This document shows positions 20,225 to 29,840 of a stretch of 30,855 nucleotides of DNA, piece after piece. Both the position numbers and the translations under genes were made by a program. The notes under the pieces are model-generated. The model saw only the letters and a program-made list of their open reading frames with translations. It ran no database searches and was not told where the DNA came from. Origin of the DNA: Batkoa obscura (taxonomy: Eukaryota; Entomophthoromycota; Entomophthoromycetes; Entomophthorales; Batkoaceae); assembly GCA_030770535.1 (NCBI GenBank), contig JASVEC010000214.1:1-30855 (forward strand), written 5' to 3'. The number at the start of each line of letters is the position of its first letter. The first letter of the stretch is position 1.

Positions 20225-21037
20225 CAAATTTATCCCACAGTATTTTTTTCAAGTTAATTAGATTTAATGATATGTTTTAGTAAGCAAGCTTTTAAGAGAT
20301 TGATTAAATTTATTGCTATTATTGTAATAATTTGTAGGCTGTATTACCAATCAAAACTTGAATTTTGAGCTACTAAGAAGCTAAAAAAACAATAGGCGCA
20401 TAAATTGTTTTGATGCATCGCTGACTATTATAAATGTAAAAGTTGTATTCCGTAGCTTTATCTTATTTTAATGTATTATTAATGTATTAAAGAGTTATTT
20501 CTGAAGAATGTATTTCGATCTATTTAGTCTTGGTTTCAAATATAAATTAAAAGAACTAGCTTAAAACTTATTCGAGCATTCCGTATTTGAAAAAGATATG
20601 TGGCTTGAATTTATTATTTTTTTATTCAATTTTGAAATATTTTATATTTTAATAATTTTACTTAAAATTCTATAAAAGTAACTTTTCTATTAAAAAGTAA
20701 AAATATTTAACAGTTTTAAATCATCTTATTATAATTTATATTATAGGTTGGAGAAATTCTTACTAAATTTAATAGAAATTCTTAGATTAAAAGGCTTTTA
20801 CTAATACAACTTATATATCGGTATTGATCAAAGTTGTAGTATGTAAGTAAATACATATTTTTATAAAACTGAGAAATATTTACCACTAAATGCTTTATAA
20901 CCAACATTACAGATTTTTTATTAAATAAATAGTTATTTCAATGCCATAACCATATTATTAATATACTACTAAGTTAATAAATAGCTGCATAAGAGGGAGT
21001 GATTAACTTTAAAACTATAATCAGCCATCTTTATATA

Positions 21038-21133
21038 GGGATGTATTCTTATATTCAAGGATTTTACTACCAGTTTTTTTTACTCAGATAGTGGTTAAAA
21101 AAGAAAAAAGCGATAAAATAAAAAAACACTTTT
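21038..21133 (+). repeat. MITE-like element, copy 11 (diverged)
   Basis: Starts GGGATGTATTCTTATATTC and has the core TTTTACTCAGATAGTGGTT. The right end decays to AAAAAACACTTTTGC. Confidence 0.7.
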
Positions 21134-21979
21134 GCATAGCTTTTATAGCTATTTACTATAATAATATATGTATCTTGACTTTGAAAAATCAAATATAATT
21201 ATTAAAACAAATTATTTATTATGATGCAATATGGAATCTAGTACTCAATGATTGAAGCTAAAAGTGCTTTTGGTTAATTGACTAGCCGTGAGTCGAAAGA
21301 TCTTAGTTTATGTAATTAAGATAGACTTGATTTATAAAGAATACCACGTAATAAGCTACAGACTATATAAGAAAAATATAATAGACAATACTAACATAAA
21401 ATCTATGTGAAATACTATCAGAAAGGCTTAATAGCTTTATTAAAAATATAATGCTAATGAACAACTCAATTAAAAAGCCCCGAATTATTATGCTCCAAAA
21501 TCTCTTTTATACTCCAATAATTGTGGATATCAAAACGAAAAGATAATATTCTTTGCAATACAAAGTTACAGATCCTTGCAACAAATTAAAATAAGGGACT
21601 CTGAATTGGTTATACATGAAGTCGAGAATACAATGACTTAAATAATTCTTATGTTATAATCAATCATAGAGTTGATAAAGTGGTATTTCACAGCAATAAT
21701 ATTATTTATTTGATTATTTTTAAATATTATAATAACTAATTACTTGATAATTTATGTTTAACATATTACTAACTAAATACAACTCATCCGTTATTATAGT
21801 AAATGAATAAAAAGTTATTTTTTAAATAATGATTTATAATTTTACCAGTAATATCAGAAGTTGTTACTATTTTTTCAATTGATATACTACTAAACATAAA
21901 CCTATTTTTATTAAAATTATAGATTTTATTACTATATGTATTATATTTAATAATGATATTTTTTATATAATCAAAATAA

Positions 21980-22076
21980 GGTGATGTTTTTTTGATTTCA
22001 TCACTTTTTCCATCTTTTAAGCACTATTTGAATAGAAAAATTGTTGGTAAAATTCCTGAGCAGAAAAACACATCCT
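21980..22076 (-). repeat. MITE-like element, copy 12
   Basis: Starts GGTGATGTTTTTTTG and ends AAAAACACATCCTC, with the core TTTTAAGCACTATTTGAATAG. Confidence 0.8.
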
Positions 22077-23130
22077 CATTACATGTTTTTTATTAAATAG
22101 TGTAACCAAAAAACTTAAATGTAATAGCAATTTTTTAAATGTTTAATGTCCTTTATTTTGAAGTGCTTTTAAAGCAAGGATTATATTACTCTTATCTGAT
22201 TTGTTATTTTTTTAGTATTTAGATAACTTTTTTTATGCTGTAATTTTCAAATTTATGGCTTAACTTTTTATAATTGCTTATGAGTTCAAAACATTTTATT
22301 TTTTATTTTAAAATCAATACAAATGGGCCGATTTCTTTTGTAAAAGTATATATGTTAATTATAAAAAATAAATGTTCAAAGTTGAATGGTTTGATTTTTG
22401 AGATAATTCTTAGAGTATTATATACATATATAGATTTTACTAATTGGATAGAAATTGCACTGATGGTTTTTTGCAATTTTAAAGGTTGCATTTTTTTTAA
22501 TTAGCAGTTTTTTCAGTATTATTGAAAAATTCTATTTAAGTTAATTTAATTTTTCAACTTCATAGTTTTTAAATACTATTTACTTTTGTTCCGTTTATCT
22601 TGAATGACAATTAGAATACTAGTAGTCATAGATTTGTGGCATTCGATCAAATTATACAAACAATTGATAATTTAATAAGCAGTAAAAGGATCACATTTCT
22701 TGAATGTTGTTATTGTTAATTTATATGTAAGATTAGACTATTAATCTAACTTTGGTAGATCGCGCACCTAGTAAGAACAGTAACTAATAAATCACGATCA
22801 TAAGTGTGATATAATTTATCCAGAAATTAATTATAAATTGAATATCAATTTAATTTTAAACGACTTTTTCGAGTTTTGTTAATTTATACTCAAATTTAGT
22901 TAATCGTCTTTCATCCTTGTGGCAAAAATGCCAAGAGTTTTAAAATAAGATAAAATAATAATTTATTAACATATTTTTCGTCCTTTTAGATTTAAAGTTT
23001 ATATTCAAATTTATAGCATTCATAACTTAATAACTATAAAGCTATAGAGACAAAAGAAATCTATTCCATATTTTAATAAACAAATCCAAAGAATTAAATA
23101 TGTACACTAGGATGACTATCTATTAAATAT

Positions 23131-23226
23131 GGAGGTTTTCTTTGTTTCATTATTTTTTCCATTTTTTAAATGCTATCTGAGCGGAAAGGTTGTTATCAAA
23201 ATTTCTAAACAAAAAGATACATCTAC
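23131..23226 (-). repeat. MITE-like element, copy 13 (diverged)
   Basis: Starts GGAGGTTTTCTTTG and ends AAAAAGATACATCTAC. The core ATTTTTTAAATGCTATCTGAG can still be recognised. Confidence 0.7.
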
Positions 23227-23389
23227 GTATATATTGACAATAATGAAAATCATCAAATTAAAGTCTATTTTCCAAATTTGTATACTTTAAACTTTTATTC
23301 TTAGCTTTATGGTAATTAATTAATGTTATTATAAATGTTACACACTCTAACTAATAGTGAATAAGTATTTCAGCACAATTTAGAATCAT

Positions 23390-23515
23390 AAGCCTCAGTA
23401 AGCTGGATGGATGCCCACCACGAGGGAAACTCCTTAAATTTAAAACAATGGATGGTGGAAACTCCTCAAATAATCTAAAGACCCGAAACTTACTATACAA
23501 TCCCCTTTTTGATAA
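23390..23515. other. Unassigned GC-richer island
   Basis: The base mix here is clearly less AT-rich than the flanks. It has two imperfect direct repeats: GGATGG followed by GGAAACTCCT at 23425-23434, and again at 23457-23466. No open frame on either strand spans it. It could be a non-coding RNA, a worn coding fragment or an old repeat, and I cannot tell which. Confidence 0.35.
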
Positions 23516-23961
23516 AAATTTGTCGGAAAATTAGTGTTCTAATAACACCTATATTTATTTTAAATATGCTAAAAAATGATATCCGTTATGTTGATATAGA
23601 AGCGTAGCAGTATAGTGATCATTGCACTGAAAGCCACCTTCAAAGCATTGCATTTTATAATAAAAACAATTAGATGTAGGATTAATTGATCATACAAGTT
23701 ATCAGAGTAACTTTGGTGGAAATTCTTGTTAAATTAAAAATTAGTTAGGAATAAAAAGCCTAAAAATAGCATTATCCGTTTATAACTGGTTAATTGACCT
23801 AGATTACACAAATTGAAAATGTTTATAATCTTGTTAAAAATTAATGACCATATGTAGCAATACTTAAGTCTATTAAGTAATCGCGATTTCTAAATTTATA
23901 ATAATCATAAATTATTTACCTGAGCTACAAAAATAACTTCATTCTATGAGACTAACATAAG

Positions 23962-23969
23962 TATAAATA
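23962..23969 (+). promoter_or_regulatory. TATA box, orphan-family gene 1
   Basis: TATAAATA, 60 nt upstream of the ATG at 24022. Confidence 0.5.
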
Positions 23970-24021
23970 GCTAAGTTTACCCTTTAGTCATAAAAATATC
24001 TTATAAACATTACAAAACAAA

Positions 24022-24666
24022 ATGGAGGGCGTTGGTTATTACGATGCTAAAAGAAACCCTTTGCAACAAAAAATTACTTCCGAATCATCATTATATTATT
24101 TACTAAAAGATCAAATCGAGCTCATTTCTCCAAATTCATCCCCCCGTTCAGAGAGTGTATTCAGTGACCAATTTCATCCACACTATAACCATCCAACTAA
24201 AAGATTAAGCCAATTACTAAGTGATGAAGCTAAAGAAGAATACAGAAACCTAGTGAGTATGCCGCAATTGCAATATAAAATACCGTCCAATGTTTGTAGT
24301 AAAAATGATACTAAATTGGAAGTATTGTACAATTTCGATAAAGAAGATTTGGTATTGGTCGAGTTATTTCAAACACTTAACTTTAATTTGAATATAAAGT
24401 TGAGTGAAGAAGATGTAATGTTTTTAAAGCAAAATTTACATATTCCAGCTTATAATTTTACCCTACTAATAATAGCTTTCTTCGTAAGGAATCAACTCTT
24501 TAAACCAGGTTATACTCAAAAATCATCTTTACATTTTGGTTATATTTTGAATTTAACGAATTATTTGAGCTTTCCTTCATTACAAATCTCCTTGACTTAT
24601 ACTCATAAATACTATCTAGAAATCGCTTACAAGTTACTTAATTATTATTTCAATACTATTGAATAA
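24022..24666 (+). CDS. Orphan-family protein 1 (unknown, lineage-specific family)
   Basis: A one-exon gene, 214 aa. I do not recognise the family. It has two paralogs in this window, and the shared parts show what is constrained. These are an N-terminal (S/C)xLYxLLxDxIEL followed by a Ser/Pro-rich stretch with SPRSE, then LxQLLSxxAKxxY (around residues 60-72), SNV, LLYxFxKEDL (around 101-110), LSExDxxFLKQN with PxYNFTLL (around 129-151), and a C-terminal YYLxxAYxLLxxYFN (around 197-210). There is no signal peptide, no convincing membrane segment and no cysteine or metal motif. The C-terminal half looks all-helical. The Ser-rich N terminus may be disordered and phosphorylated, which is an inference. 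This is the most divergent member. A TATA box and AAAATGG context support the ATG. Confidence 0.7.
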   Translation: MEGVGYYDAKRNPLQQKITSESSLYYLLKDQIELISPNSSPRSESVFSDQFHPHYNHPTKRLSQLLSDEAKEEYRNLVSMPQLQYKIPSNVCSKNDTKLEVLYNFDKEDLVLVELFQTLNFNLNIKLSEEDVMFLKQNLHIPAYNFTLLIIAFFVRNQLFKPGYTQKSSLHFGYILNLTNYLSFPSLQISLTYTHKYYLEIAYKLLNYYFNTIE

Positions 24667-26250
24667 ATTTGTTTTTTAATTTTTAATATTTGTTATAGTA
24701 TAATTGTATTATGTTAATTTTTTAATATACTTGTAGGGTGTTTTAGAAATAAAATAGGAGTTTACAAGGAAATTACCATGAAAAGGAAAGGAGTTATGAG
24801 GTACGAGTCATAGCTACTGAAAATAAAACTTATAACTAGATGAGAACGAGTAAGTTTAAAGGTTTAGTTAAAATTAAGGATGAAGTTTACCAACTCGCTT
24901 TTTTGACCATTTTTGTGTAGTGTAAGTTTTTGAAATTTTACTGAAAAACGCTAAGTAGCTTTGAAATCAAGTAAAAAAGCAAATAATTTCAAATAGCTTG
25001 CTTTGAGTACAACTGGTTAGTTTGTCTTGAATTGAAAAAAAGTTTTAAAAGATAGGCCTAAAGTTTTGGTAAAAAGCCTCTAAAAGTTAAAGTTGATATT
25101 TTTGCCACATTTTATGAAATTGGGTTTTTTTATTAACTTTTTATTTTAATATATTTTAGTAAATAATAACTTTATATTATTAATATAAAAACAAAAGGCT
25201 AATGTCAACAATAAAAACAATAATTAAAATGATAGCGCACCAAATTATAATTGTAAATAATTTCTTAGTTTGGTATTATAAATTTCAATATAAATTATTA
25301 GTTTTTTAATAGCATAATAACGATATATTATATATTACTATAGTAAAATCTTGCAATATAATAGTATATTTAAGCAAAAAAATAGCTACTTATATTTAGC
25401 TGCAATAAAAGCAGTAATTTCTATTCCAATTTGATTTTTATTTCTAATGATAGTTTTTTTGCATATTTACTACTTGATTTTTATATAAACTGCTTATGAT
25501 GCTTACGTATTTTACAAAAGTTTATCAGGAACTTTGCAATTTTTTGAAAAAACAGTTAATAGATTAATAAATAAAACTATTTTCATATTTTTTGTTAGAA
25601 GTGTGTACTTAAAACAGCACTTATTTATTAAACTTGTAGATTTTATTAAAGATATGCTTCATTTTGCTTTTTCTAAAGTAAAAATTTAATTTTAAATTAA
25701 TTTTTTCAACTGTTTTGTAAAAAAAAGATCTAACAATAGACTTTCCATCTACAAACTATATAGTTAGTTTATTATGAGATATAGTTTATTAAGCTAAAAA
25801 TGAGAGCAAAATTTTTAATCGATAGCTAAGATTTAACGAAGATAACATAAGCTTAATTCAGATCATAATAGTAAAAAATCAAGCATTGCTACTATCATGA
25901 TCAAATTAATTCAATATCTAAATTTATTTATCATAACATTGTAGCACAGATAAAAAGTTATTCAAAGCTATATTTGCCGAGAAACTAATAATTAAAACAA
26001 GAAACAAATTAATTTAAGCATTTGTCCAAAAAAATAATTTGCGGAATTTATGTTTCCTTGAGAACTTTATATAAATAGCGCATTTTAATTATTGGTGTCA
26101 AATTTTAAAAGAACCATATAGAATTGTTACTGAAGAAAATTCAATACCAAGGAAATCAGAGATACAGTATATATAAAGACAAAGGGACTAATAGCGCCAA
26201 TTAAAGAAATAGAATTAGATATAAACTCAAATCTAATCCTATAGCCACAA
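24667..26250. other. Intergenic between orphan-family genes 1 and 2
   Basis: AT-rich, with no MITE and no coding signal. From about 26038 the sequence is related to the region upstream of orphan gene 3, starting with a shared TTTGCGGAATTT, so the duplication included the promoter. Confidence 0.55.
26170..26177 (+). promoter_or_regulatory. TATA box, orphan-family gene 2
   Basis: TATATAAA followed by GACAAA, 81 nt upstream of the ATG. The corresponding position of gene 3 has TATATAAAGATAAA. Confidence 0.55.
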
Positions 26251-26889
26251 ATGTGTCGAATCCCATCTAACTATTTTCAAATAAATAGTAATAACCAGAA
26301 CAATATAAATTGTGATTTATATTCCTTATTAGAAGATAAAATAGAACTTGTTTCTAAAAACTCTCCCCAAGTTTCAGAAACTTCCCCTACTTTTATTAAC
26401 TGTCATCTAGATACTACCTATCCGAATTTTAGCCAATTATTAAGTAATAATGCTAAATCAATTTATGATGATTATTTAAGCATAACTACTTCAACTATCA
26501 CTGTTTCACCAAATGTTCCTGTTGGCTATAGCGAGAATAATTTGCTTTTTTCTTTTCATAAAAAAGACTTACAAGCTATTGACTTATATTCTGCAAAACT
26601 AAGTAATAGTAGTAACATAATACTATCAGAAACTGATATTGAATTTCTCAAACAAAACATGGAATCACCAGTTTATAACTTTACATTATTAGTAGTCTCA
26701 TTTGTTACAGTCAATAGCTATTTTAAATCCGAGCATTGCGCTAAGTCTAATTTATACTTTAGCCATATAAACTATCTATTTCATTATTTTAGCCTACAAT
26801 CTATTCAATCTTCACTAACGGATACAAATAGATACTATTTAAATAGGGCCTATATGCTTCTGAGTATTTACTTTAACGAACAATGCTAA
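26251..26889 (+). CDS. Orphan-family protein 2 (unknown, lineage-specific family)
   Basis: A one-exon gene, 212 aa, function unknown. It keeps the family landmarks: CDLYSLLEDKIELVS near the start, FSQLLSNNAKSIYDDYLS in the first third, LLFSFHKKDL mid-protein, LSETDIEFLKQN with PVYNFTLLVVSF, and YYLNRAYMLLSIYFN at the end. The region from about residue 110 to 190 is identical in DNA to orphan protein 3 (26578-26819), while the parts on either side differ freely. The N-terminal ~70 residues are rich in Ser, Asn and Thr. No membrane segment or known catalytic motif is seen. The first ATG is used. The upstream region is related to that of gene 3, so the two genes are sister duplicates. Confidence 0.7.
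   Translation: MCRIPSNYFQINSNNQNNINCDLYSLLEDKIELVSKNSPQVSETSPTFINCHLDTTYPNFSQLLSNNAKSIYDDYLSITTSTITVSPNVPVGYSENNLLFSFHKKDLQAIDLYSAKLSNSSNIILSETDIEFLKQNMESPVYNFTLLVVSFVTVNSYFKSEHCAKSNLYFSHINYLFHYFSLQSIQSSLTDTNRYYLNRAYMLLSIYFNEQC
26578..26819 (+). repeat. 242-nt block identical between orphan genes 2 and 3 (copy in gene 2)
   Basis: Base-for-base identical to 29383-29624. The sequences diverge at once on both sides (26577 and 26820 differ). Confidence 0.92.
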
Positions 26890-27839
26890 TTTAGTTATTT
26901 TATTTATCTTTTTTACTTTGGAGTTTATACAAATCATTTTTGTTCGTTAGTAAATACTTTAAAGAAAACGTAAATTTTACAATTATCATTTCCCTTTTTT
27001 ATCTATTTTATTATATAGTTTATTATTGTCTATAGCATATGGCTATTATAGCTAAACAATTTTTCATGTTCAGATTTTTTGATCCGTTGTGTATTATAAA
27101 ACTATAAAAAAAAGTACTCCCAATGTTACGTCAAATTAACTTTAATGCTATTGAAAAAAAATTCAACATCATGTAATATATAATTATTTTAAGGAACTAC
27201 TTAAACACTATTATTCAATTTCATAGCAGCTAATGAGATTGGGACTAAAGTTAAGTTTTTATAAAAGCATTATTATCAATATTCACACCATTATAAATGT
27301 TGTAGCTTCTCAATTACAAATTGTGGATTGATATATGACCTAACCATTCCTTTCTATATAAATGTAATAAGGATATGATGGTGTTACGAGAATATTTTAA
27401 AATAGTTAGAGAGTAATTGACAAAGTTTCTATTATGTTGTCCGTTACCTAATTTTGTTAGAAGTAGGACTAAAACAAAATAATATACATTGTTCTTACTA
27501 TAATTGATAAAAAATTACTCTGAGCACTGATTTATTTTATTGCAACTTTCAGAAATTTATCTCCATTCCTCAATAATTAAACCAAGCTTATATGTTCTGT
27601 ATGCGTCTATATAGGCATGTATTACTATTTGTTTAAAGTTCGGTGTACTTAAACGGCTCCATTTTATGAACTCTCATTACTCAAAGTTGAAATATTTTAA
27701 CAGCCTATTTTAAAATTGGAGGTTTGTAACCATTATATACTTATTGTTGGTCTGCGCAACGAGAAATGAATAATTCAGAGTAAATATCATAAAAGATTAA
27801 TGGTCAACACAAAAATAATAAGTAAATGGAAGAATATAT

Positions 27840-27935
27840 GGGATATTTTTTTGGCTTCATGACTTTTTCCATCTTTTAAGCACTATTTGGGCGGAAAAAT
27901 TGCTAGTAAAGTTCTTGAACACAAAAACACATCCG
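27840..27935 (-). repeat. MITE-like element, copy 14
   Basis: Starts GGGATATTTTTTTGG and ends AAAAACACATCCGC. The core TTTTAAGCACTATTTGGGCGG is well kept. The flanks are ATAT and ATATG. Confidence 0.8.
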
Positions 27936-28151
27936 CATATGTTAAGGAAGTTTTCAAAAACTACATAATGACATTTTATTATCAAGAAAGGATCGCTTAT
28001 TCTATTTTATAGCTTGATCTGTATTTATAAACCGTATCACAAACTCTTTCAAATTGTTTTGAATCATTAAACGTTGAGTACATAACGGAACGTTAAAGTA
28101 TTATATCAGTAATACCATCCTATACTGAACTTAAAGTTTTTTGTAGTATTA

Positions 28152-28249
28152 GGGGATGTATTTTTGTGTTTAAGAATTTTACTAACAAATTTTCGCTCAA
28201 ATAGCGCTTAAAAAATGGAAAGAGTAATGAAACCAAAAAAAACATTCCC
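28152..28249 (+). repeat. MITE-like element, copy 15
   Basis: Starts GGGGATGTATTTTTGTG and ends AAAAAAAACATTCCC, 98 bp. The flanks are TAGTATTA and ATTAGTTA. Confidence 0.85.
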
Positions 28250-28983
28250 ATTAGTTAATCACATTAAAAAATACAATTAGTATAAATCATTAAAATAAAG
28301 TCGTGAATTTAAGTTTAATCAAACTTAACCATATAGATAATTATCCTCCTTAGAGCAATTTCAATTATAAAAAGGGTTTATATAGAAACTGAGCTCAATA
28401 GTTTTTTCAAAAAACTTCTAGTTTCTAATTTCCTCAAGATGCGCAAAAAAAAAACCCATTATTTGAAATATAAGAACCTATCACGAACAATTAGATTAAG
28501 TTAACCAAATATAGAAATGTAAAAAACACTGCCACTTCATTTTTAAAGAAATAATCAATAACTTTTAATTAAAATTATATTGGAAATACAAAGCTAATGT
28601 TTAAATAACAAATTCCTCTATTTTTAGTTAAGTTTATTCTTTTCATTTGATAACTAAGCTTGTATTATAGTTATAAATGTGTCTAAGTCATTAATAGATT
28701 TGTAATAAAAGTAAAGTATATTGAAATAAATTGTGAACTATGCCAAAAGCAATTTTATTGGTTGCATTCTAATGAGCAACAAATCTAGCCAAGAAATCGC
28801 TAATTCATTTAAAATGAAATTAATTGTTTTGTAAAAACCATAAATAAAAGTGATTTTGCGGAATTTGTATTTCCTGGATTTTATGTAGAAATACAATCTG
28901 TCCACTTGTGGAAAAATTAATAAGAACAATACATGATTGTTACTAAAACTCGATCAGCTAAGAAATTTAAAATTATAGCAAAA

Positions 28984-28991
28984 TATATAAA
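28984..28991 (+). promoter_or_regulatory. TATA box, orphan-family gene 3
   Basis: TATATAAA, 69 nt upstream of the ATG, in a region matching the promoter of gene 2. Confidence 0.55.
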
Positions 28992-29052
28992 GATAAAAAA
29001 GAAATAAAATTATGAAATACAAAACAAAGATATAAACCTACTTCTATTACTA

Positions 29053-29694
29053 ATGTTTCAAAGTCTCTATAGTCATTATCAATCAAATAACAATATTGAC
29101 AAAAGCAATATAAATTGTGATTTATATTCTTTATTGGAAGATAATATTGAACTTGTTTCCCAAGTATCTTCTCCAAGATCTGAAGTTTCTTCTGTTGTTG
29201 TCACCTCCCCTTACAATAAAGCCACTAGTCTTAACCAATTATTAAGTGATGATGCTAAATTGACTTATAGTAATCATTTAAGCATAGCTACTTCCACCAT
29301 TTCCATTTCATCTAATGTACCCGTAAACTATATTAATGACAATACGTTACTTTATAACTTTGATAAAGAAGATTTGACTATAATTGACTTATATTCTGCA
29401 AAACTAAGTAATAGTAGTAACATAATACTATCAGAAACTGATATTGAATTTCTCAAACAAAACATGGAATCACCAGTTTATAACTTTACATTATTAGTAG
29501 TCTCATTTGTTACAGTCAATAGCTATTTTAAATCCGAGCATTGCGCTAAGTCTAATTTATACTTTAGCCATATAAACTATCTATTTCATTATTTTAGCCT
29601 ACAATCTATTCAATCTTCACTAACAGATACAAATAAGTACTATTTAGAGATAGCTTATACTCTTTTGAATAACTATTTCAATACTCAACATTAG
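29053..29694 (+). CDS. Orphan-family protein 3 (unknown, lineage-specific family)
   Basis: A one-exon gene, 213 aa, function unknown. Landmarks are CDLYSLLEDNIELVS, then SSPRSE as in protein 1, LNQLLSDDAKLTYSNHLS, LLYNFDKEDL, LSETDIEFLKQN with PVYNFTLLVVSF, and YYLEIAYTLLNNYFN. The protein is mosaic: its middle is identical to protein 2, while LYNFDKEDL and the YYLEIAY end are closer to protein 1. This pattern fits exchange between copies. It ends 146 nt from the convergent NIF3-family gene. No known domain, membrane segment or secretion signal is seen. Confidence 0.7.
   Translation: MFQSLYSHYQSNNNIDKSNINCDLYSLLEDNIELVSQVSSPRSEVSSVVVTSPYNKATSLNQLLSDDAKLTYSNHLSIATSTISISSNVPVNYINDNTLLYNFDKEDLTIIDLYSAKLSNSSNIILSETDIEFLKQNMESPVYNFTLLVVSFVTVNSYFKSEHCAKSNLYFSHINYLFHYFSLQSIQSSLTDTNKYYLEIAYTLLNNYFNTQH
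29383..29624 (+). repeat. 242-nt block identical between orphan genes 2 and 3 (copy in gene 3)
   Basis: Partner of 26578-26819. It covers the LSETDIEFLKQN...PVYNFTLL region and most of the C-terminal helices. Confidence 0.92.
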
Positions 29695-29840
29695 CTTACT
29701 TTTGCTTTCATTTCTTTTTTTCTCTTTAATAGTTACTAATCGTTTTTAATTTTTCTAAATAAATATTGTAATAATAAATCTTTGATTTTAACTTTATTTA
29801 TTTTTATATAAGTAATTGAAATGAAATGGTACACATTACA

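Larger units (their letters stand above)
20121..24021. other. Gene-poor region, 3.9 kb, with three MITE copies
   Basis: Very AT-rich. MITE copies lie at 21038, 21980 and 23131. Opposed short open frames near 22280-22504 look like chance openings in low-complexity sequence. A distinctly less AT-rich island lies at about 23390-23515 (listed separately). The right end is the promoter of the first orphan-family gene. No tRNA or recognisable protein is seen. Confidence 0.6.
26890..29052. other. Intergenic between orphan-family genes 2 and 3
   Basis: AT-rich, with MITE copies at 27840-27935 and 28152-28249. A promoter-proximal segment from about 28855 is related to that of gene 2. Short minus-strand open frames at 28738-29176 overlap this promoter and the 5' end of gene 3, and they look like chance. 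Confidence 0.55.

Noticed and set aside
22280-22504. Opposed short open frames in the 20-24 kb desert
   Set aside because: Low-complexity hydrophobic peptides on both strands of the same AT-rich segment. No family motifs are present.
28738-29176. Two short minus-strand open frames near orphan gene 3
   Set aside because: They lie antisense to the promoter and 5' end of a better supported gene and show no conserved features.
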